A model generated the notes under the pieces. It was not told the DNA's origin and ran no database searches. It saw only the letters and a program-made list of their open reading frames with translations. This document shows, in pieces, positions 56,992 through 64,000 of a stretch of DNA of 64,000 nt. This DNA is from Astropecten irregularis (Eukaryota > Echinodermata > Asteroidea > Paxillosida > Astropectinidae): NCBI GenBank assembly GCA_963971285.1, contig OZ020251.1, positions 9,548,001-9,612,000 on the forward strand, written 5' to 3'. The stretch's first letter is position 1. Each line of letters starts with the position of its first letter. Made by a program: the position numbers and the translations under genes.

Positions 56992-58442
56992 GGGTGCACC
57001 ACACTAAATAAACTCCCATTGACCTTAGTGTAAAATCCCTCAACTTCACAGTTCAAAAAAACCCATCCAGAAGTTTCTCAGTTGTTGGTGCAATAGTGTA
57101 AATGATAGTGTGAACTCTCATCTACCCAATTCTTTTCAATTTTTGGTTGGGTAACCGATTGGATTTTTTGCTAATTGCCCCAAGAAAAAAACACCCCCGA
57201 AATGTCCTTCTTCCGTAACCGACTTGCTACGAGTTTTCATGAAGCAACCCTCCACGTTCAAGACAATGTAGGACCGGATTTTAAACCAAAATATCTCAAG
57301 TCTCCACAACAGGCTGAAACACTGAACCCCCAGGTTGTCATAACCAGTCAAAACTACACAATATATTAATTGCACGACCCCCCAAATTGCATATTTAAAA
57401 AACATTTGAGGGTACACACATTATGATAATCAGCTCGGCGCATTGATTTTTGAGCTATTTAGTGTGGTGCATCCTATAAGGGGGGTAAACTTTTTTAATT
57501 GGTTGTCCAATTAGGCTCAAAGTGTAGAGTTTATGACACTGAGCTCATATGTGAAAACAAAATTGAAAAATATTATTGCGTTTTTCTACGGCACGGCTTA
57601 ATGTGTTAGGTCGTTGACCCGTGGGGGCCATACAAACGTGCACATTCTCCCTTATAATATTGTGTACACCCCATGGAAAGTCGGGCTCTGAATCCACATA
57701 TTATTTCCTCACAAAGTTATCTTATGGCTATTTTAGGATGCAATGATGCTCAGACCATTACATATAGTTTAATTAATCAAGGCGAGGGTGTCATTTCACA
57801 TGGAAAAGTGGTGTAAGGTCAGGGTTGGCCTGTTTGGTTGTGGGGGGGGGGGGGGGCGTTTAGGCTATTCCGTGGAATATTTCTGCCCCAGTATCCATAT
57901 TAAGACATAATGATGAACTGTTTTTGGATTATTCAATGCATATTACATTTCCCCAAATTTCGCTGTCCTTGAGAATAATCATTTCCCCTCTGAAAAGTGA
58001 GAAAGAGGCGATTAGGGTTGTCAGCGTGTGGGCGGGGCTTGCTAGGGTTGGGTCTAGGTCTGGAGCCCCGGCTGGGGTTAGGGTTGGAATCAGAGCGATT
58101 TAGGGTTAAGAATTGGTCTTAGGGTTGAATTTTGGGGGCTAGGTTTACAATTTAGGGGATTGGGTTGGAATTTCGGCCGGCTAGGGTTACAATTTTGGGT
58201 CTAATGGGGTTAAAAGTTGGGCCACCTTCGTCTAAACAAAACTCGTAGGATGTAGAAAAGACAATGTAAGTTGAGTAATACAAGGTTTTATGCGTATTAG
58301 GATTGATGTTTTCAGGAAATAATTAACAAAATCTGATGAGAAACTTGGTCTTATACAGTTTCTTTTCGTTCTCGCCTCTCACAACAGAGTGGTGGCGCTA
58401 TCACAAAATGGCTACCGATGCGCCGCCATCTTGTGACCTATA
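56992..58442. repeat. Satellite unit 23 (long; poly-G 15; one substitution)
   Basis: 1451 bp; M1 at 56992-57474. At 57920 the base is G where other units have T (GAACTGTTTTTGG versus GAACTTTTTTTGG). Confidence 0.9.
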
Positions 58443-59892
58443 GGGTGCACCACACTAAATAAACTCCCATTGACCTTAGTGTAAAATCCCTCAACTTCAC
58501 AGTTCAAAAAAACCCATCCAGAAGTTTCTCAGTTGTTGGTGCAATAGTGTAAATGATAGTGTGAACTCTCATCTACCCAATTCTTTTCAATTTTTGGTTG
58601 GGTAACCGATTGGATTTTTTGCTAATTGCCCCAAGAAAAAAACACCCCCGAAATGTCCTTCTTCCGTAACCGACTTGCTACGAGTTTTCATGAAGCAACC
58701 CTCCACGTTCAAGACAATGTAGGACCGGATTTTAAACCAAAATATCTCAAGTCTCCACAACAGGCTGAAACACTGAACCCCCAGGTTGTCATAACCAGTC
58801 AAAACTACACAATATATTAATTGCACGACCCCCCAAATTGCATATTTAAAAAACATTTGAGGGTACACACATTATGATAATCAGCTCGGCGCATTGATTT
58901 TTGAGCTATTTAGTGTGGTGCATCCTATAAGGGGGGTAAACTTTTTTAATTGGTTGTCCAATTAGGCTCAAAGTGTAGAGTTTATGACACTGAGCTCATA
59001 TGTGAAAACAAAATTGAAAAATATTATTGCGTTTTTCTACGGCACGGCTTAATGTGTTAGGTCGTTGACCCGTGGGGGCCATACAAACGTGCACATTCTC
59101 CCTTATAATATTGTGTACACCCCATGGAAAGTCGGGCTCTGAATCCACATATTATTTCCTCACAAAGTTATCTTATGGCTATTTTAGGATGCAATGATGC
59201 TCAGACCATTACATATAGTTTAATTAATCAAGGCGAGGGTGTCATTTCACATGGAAAAGTGGTGTAAGGTCAGGGTTGGCCTGTTTGGTTGTGGGGGGGG
59301 GGGGGGCGTTTAGGCTATTCCGTGGAATATTTCTGCCCCAGTATCCATATTAAGACATAATGATGAACTTTTTTTGGATTATTCAATGCATATTACATTT
59401 CCCCAAATTTCGCTGTCCTTGAGAATAATCATTTCCCCTCTGAAAAGTGAGAAAGAGGCGATTAGGGTTGTCAGCGTGTGGGCGGGGCTTGCTAGGGTTG
59501 GGTCTAGGTCTGGAGCCCCGGCTGGGGTTAGGGTTGGAATCAGAGCGATTTAGGGTTAAGAATTGGTCTTAGGGTTGAATTTTGGGGGCTAGGTTTACAA
59601 TTTAGGGGATTGGGTTGGAATTTCGGCCGGCTAGGGTTACAATTTTGGGTCTAATGGGGTTAAAAGTTGGGCCACCTTCGTCTAAACAAAACTCGTAGGA
59701 TGTAGAAAAGACAATGTAAGTTGAGTAATACAAGGTTTTATGCGTATTAGGATTGATGTTTTCAGGAAATAATTAACAAAATCTGATGAGAAACTTGGTC
59801 TTATACAGTTTCTTTTCGTTCTCGCCTCTCACAACAGAGTGGTGGCGCTATCACAAAATGGCTACCGATGCGCCGCCATCTTGTGACCTATA
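58443..59892. repeat. Satellite unit 24 (long; poly-G 14)
   Basis: 1450 bp; M1 at 58443-58925. Confidence 0.9.
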
Positions 59893-61341
59893 GGGTGCAC
59901 CACACTAAATAAACTCCCATTGACCTTAGTGTAAAATCCCTCAACTTCACAGTTCAAAAAAACCCATCCAGAAGTTTCTCAGTTGTTGGTGCAATAGTGT
60001 AAATGATAGTGTGAACTCTCATCTACCCAATTCTTTTCAATTTTTGGTTGGGTAACCGATTGGATTTTTTGCTAATTGCCCCAAGAAAAAAACACCCCCG
60101 AAATGTCCTTCTTCCGTAACCGACTTGCTACGAGTTTTCATGAAGCAACCCTCCACGTTCAAGACAATGTAGGACCGGATTTTAAACCAAAATATCTCAA
60201 GTCTCCACAACAGGCTGAAACACTGAACCCCCAGGTTGTCATAACCAGTCAAAACTACACAATATATTAATTGCACGACCCCCCAAATTGCATATTTAAA
60301 AAACATTTGAGGGTACACACATTATGATAATCAGCTCGGCGCATTGATTTTTGAGCTATTTAGTGTGGTGCATCCTATAAGGGGGGTAAACTTTTTTAAT
60401 TGGTTGTCCAATTAGGCTCAAAGTGTAGAGTTTATGACACTGAGCTCATATGTGAAAACAAAATTGAAAAATATTATTGCGTTTTTCTACGGCACGGCTT
60501 AATGTGTTAGGTCGTTGACCCGTGGGGGCCATACAAACGTGCACATTCTCCCTTATAATATTGTGTACACCCCATGGAAAGTCGGGCTCTGAATCCACAT
60601 ATTATTTCCTCACAAAGTTATCTTATGGCTATTTTAGGATGCAATGATGCTCAGACCATTACATATAGTTTAATTAATCAAGGCGAGGGTGTCATTTCAC
60701 ATGGAAAAGTGGTGTAAGGTCAGGGTTGGCCTGTTTGGTTGTGGGGGGGGGGGGGCGTTTAGGCTATTCCGTGGAATATTTCTGCCCCAGTATCCATATT
60801 AAGACATAATGATGAACTTTTTTTGGATTATTCAATGCATATTACATTTCCCCAAATTTCGCTGTCCTTGAGAATAATCATTTCCCCTCTGAAAAGTGAG
60901 AAAGAGGCGATTAGGGTTGTCAGCGTGTGGGCGGGGCTTGCTAGGGTTGGGTCTAGGTCTGGAGCCCCGGCTGGGGTTAGGGTTGGAATCAGAGCGATTT
61001 AGGGTTAAGAATTGGTCTTAGGGTTGAATTTTGGGGGCTAGGTTTACAATTTAGGGGATTGGGTTGGAATTTCGGCCGGCTAGGGTTACAATTTTGGGTC
61101 TAATGGGGTTAAAAGTTGGGCCACCTTCGTCTAAACAAAACTCGTAGGATGTAGAAAAGACAATGTAAGTTGAGTAATACAAGGTTTTATGCGTATTAGG
61201 ATTGATGTTTTCAGGAAATAATTAACAAAATCTGATGAGAAACTTGGTCTTATACAGTTTCTTTTCGTTCTCGCCTCTCACAACAGAGTGGTGGCGCTAT
61301 CACAAAATGGCTACCGATGCGCCGCCATCTTGTGACCTATA
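59893..61341. repeat. Satellite unit 25 (long; poly-G 13)
   Basis: 1449 bp; M1 at 59893-60375. Confidence 0.9.
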
Positions 61342-62790
61342 GGGTGCACCACACTAAATAAACTCCCATTGACCTTAGTGTAAAATCCCTCAACTTCACA
61401 GTTCAAAAAAACCCATCCAGAAGTTTCTCAGTTGTTGGTGCAATAGTGTAAATGATAGTGTGAACTCTCATCTACCCAATTCTTTTCAATTTTTGGTTGG
61501 GTAACCGATTGGATTTTTTGCTAATTGCCCCAAGAAAAAAACACCCCCGAAATGTCCTTCTTCCGTAACCGACTTGCTACGAGTTTTCATGAAGCAACCC
61601 TCCACGTTCAAGACAATGTAGGACCGGATTTTAAACCAAAATATCTCAAGTCTCCACAACAGGCTGAAACACTGAACCCCCAGGTTGTCATAACCAGTCA
61701 AAACTACACAATATATTAATTGCACGACCCCCCAAATTGCATATTTAAAAAACATTTGAGGGTACACACATTATGATAATCAGCTCGGCGCATTGATTTT
61801 TGAGCTATTTAGTGTGGTGCATCCTATAAGGGGGGTAAACTTTTTTAATTGGTTGTCCAATTAGGCTCAAAGTGTAGAGTTTATGACACTGAGCTCATAT
61901 GTGAAAACAAAATTGAAAAATATTATTGCGTTTTTCTACGGCACGGCTTAATGTGTTAGGTCGTTGACCCGTGGGGGCCATACAAACGTGCACATTCTCC
62001 CTTATAATATTGTGTACACCCCATGGAAAGTCGGGCTCTGAATCCACATATTATTTCCTCACAAAGTTATCTTATGGCTATTTTAGGATGCAATGATGCT
62101 CAGACCATTACATATAGTTTAATTAATCAAGGCGAGGGTGTCATTTCACATGGAAAAGTGGTGTAAGGTCAGGGTTGGCCTGTTTGGTTGTGGGGGGGGG
62201 GGGGCGTTTAGGCTATTCCGTGGAATATTTCTGCCCCAGTATCCATATTAAGACATAATGATGAACTTTTTTTGGATTATTCAATGCATATTACATTTCC
62301 CCAAATTTCGCTGTCCTTGAGAATAATCATTTCCCCTCTGAAAAGTGAGAAAGAGGCGATTAGGGTTGTCAGCGTGTGGGCGGGGCTTGCTAGGGTTGGG
62401 TCTAGGTCTGGAGCCCCGGCTGGGGTTAGGGTTGGAATCAGAGCGATTTAGGGTTAAGAATTGGTCTTAGGGTTGAATTTTGGGGGCTAGGTTTACAATT
62501 TAGGGGATTGGGTTGGAATTTCGGCCGGCTAGGGTTACAATTTTGGGTCTAATGGGGTTAAAAGTTGGGCCACCTTCGTCTAAACAAAACTCGTAGGATG
62601 TAGAAAAGACAATGTAAGTTGAGTAATACAAGGTTTTATGCGTATTAGGATTGATGTTTTCAGGAAATAATTAACAAAATCTGATGAGAAACTTGGTCTT
62701 ATACAGTTTCTTTTCGTTCTCGCCTCTCACAACAGAGTGGTGGCGCTATCACAAAATGGCTACCGATGCGCCGCCATCTTGTGACCTATA
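61342..62790. repeat. Satellite unit 26 (long; poly-G 13)
   Basis: 1449 bp; M1 at 61342-61824. Confidence 0.9.
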
Positions 62791-64000
62791 GGGTGCACCA
62801 CACTAAATAAACTCCCATTGACCTTAGTGTAAAATCCCTCAACTTCACAGTTCAAAAAAACCCATCCAGAAGTTTCTCAGTTGTTGGTGCAATAGTGTAA
62901 ATGATAGTGTGAACTCTCATCTACCCAATTCTTTTCAATTTTTGGTTGGGTAACCGATTGGATTTTTTGCTAATTGCCCCAAGAAAAAAACACCCCCGAA
63001 ATGTCCTTCTTCCGTAACCGACTTGCTACGAGTTTTCATGAAGCAACCCTCCACGTTCAAGACAATGTAGGACCGGATTTTAAACCAAAATATCTCAAGT
63101 CTCCACAACAGGCTGAAACACTGAACCCCCAGGTTGTCATAACCAGTCAAAACTACACAATATATTAATTGCACGACCCCCCAAATTGCATATTTAAAAA
63201 ACATTTGAGGGTACACACATTATGATAATCAGCTCGGCGCATTGATTTTTGAGCTATTTAGTGTGGTGCATCCTATAAGGGGGGTAAACTTTTTTAATTG
63301 GTTGTCCAATTAGGCTCAAAGTGTAGAGTTTATGACACTGAGCTCATATGTGAAAACAAAATTGAAAAATATTATTGCGTTTTTCTACGGCACGGCTTAA
63401 TGTGTTAGGTCGTTGACCCGTGGGGGCCATACAAACGTGCACATTCTCCCTTATAATATTGTGTACACCCCATGGAAAGTCGGGCTCTGAATCCACATAT
63501 TATTTCCTCACAAAGTTATCTTATGGCTATTTTAGGATGCAATGATGCTCAGACCATTACATATAGTTTAATTAATCAAGGCGAGGGTGTCATTTCACAT
63601 GGAAAAGTGGTGTAAGGTCAGGGTTGGCCTGTTTGGTTGTGGGGGGGGGGGGGCGTTTAGGCTATTCCGTGGAATATTTCTGCCCCAGTATCCATATTAA
63701 GACATAATGATGAACTTTTTTTGGATTATTCAATGCATATTACATTTCCCCAAATTTCGCTGTCCTTGAGAATAATCATTTCCCCTCTGAAAAGTGAGAA
63801 AGAGGCGATTAGGGTTGTCAGCGTGTGGGCGGGGCTTGCTAGGGTTGGGTCTAGGTCTGGAGCCCCGGCTGGGGTTAGGGTTGGAATCAGAGCGATTTAG
63901 GGTTAAGAATTGGTCTTAGGGTTGAATTTTGGGGGCTAGGTTTACAATTTAGGGGATTGGGTTGGAATTTCGGCCGGCTAGGGTTACAATTTTGGGTCTA
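62791..64000. repeat. Satellite unit 27 (long; poly-G 13), cut by window end
   Basis: M1 at 62791-63273. The window ends inside the telomere-like block. Confidence 0.9.

Larger units (their letters stand above)
19473..64000. repeat. Satellite array, 1449-bp unit, 27 units in view
   Basis: Tandem direct repeat continuing past the window end. A long unit is M1 (483 bp) + TATA + core. Short units lack M1 and one TATA. Unit length equals 1436 bases (long) or 949 (short) plus the poly-G run, so no other indel exists among the units. Reading through, I noticed only two base substitutions (40109 G to T, 57920 T to G), though I did not align every base. One unit is split by an LTR retrotransposon. 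About 37 kb of satellite is visible. Such homogeneity means recent amplification or very effective homogenisation, or assembler copying. Confidence 0.95.

Noticed and set aside
19473-64000. CRISPR array or ribosomal DNA array
   Set aside because: Units are far too long and have no spacers for CRISPR; no rRNA-like sequence occurs in the unit.

Overview
The window is metazoan nuclear DNA made almost entirely of mobile elements and satellite; I see no intact single-copy host gene. Introns with GT-AG style borders, a LINE fragment, many inverted-repeat DNA elements and a Ty3/gypsy retrotransposon show it is a eukaryote. The TTAA-flanked elements near 1.9 kb and 7.2 kb, and the element whose ends begin GGGCCAATTTCATAAA, resemble repeats I recall from sea stars. 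An echinoderm is therefore my best guess, but that rests on memory and not on a search.

Left part (1-19472): a mosaic of nested elements. It holds a foldback repeat, the 3' end of a CR1/L2-type LINE, palindromic MITEs (one split by another), two TTAA-flanked MITEs, and a MITE family that carries a tRNA-like core (a head-to-head dimer at 3514-3787 and a monomer at 15818-15965). It also holds two ~500-bp MITEs in opposite orientation (4802-5972). Three larger terminal-inverted-repeat (TIR) elements can be delimited: 7791-13639 (32-bp TIRs, TAGG target duplication), 8409-9133 nested inside it (41-bp perfect TIRs), and 14516-16998 (33-bp TIRs, 8-bp target duplication). The first contains a four-exon, minus-strand Myb/SANT-like DNA-binding protein gene that looks decayed.

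Right part (19473 to the window edge): a tandem satellite with a 1449-bp unit, 27 units in view. Each long unit is a 962-bp core plus a 483-bp MITE (called M1 here) bracketed by TATA. Four units lack M1 and show the uninterrupted TATA site. Apart from a poly-G tract of 11-18 bases and two single-base changes, the units look identical, and unit lengths are fully explained by the poly-G length. Short units are spaced so that a six-unit higher-order repeat of about 8.2 kb appears twice. The array begins exactly at the terminal base of M1.

One satellite unit lacking M1 (unit 20) is split by a complete 7563-bp Ty3/gypsy element (46235-53797). It has identical 460-bp LTRs, an ATAT target duplication, a tRNA-Leu-type primer-binding site, intact gag and pol frames, and a -1 frameshift signal directly before the gag stop. 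It is the only coding unit here that looks functional. Its insertion postdates the array unit it sits in.
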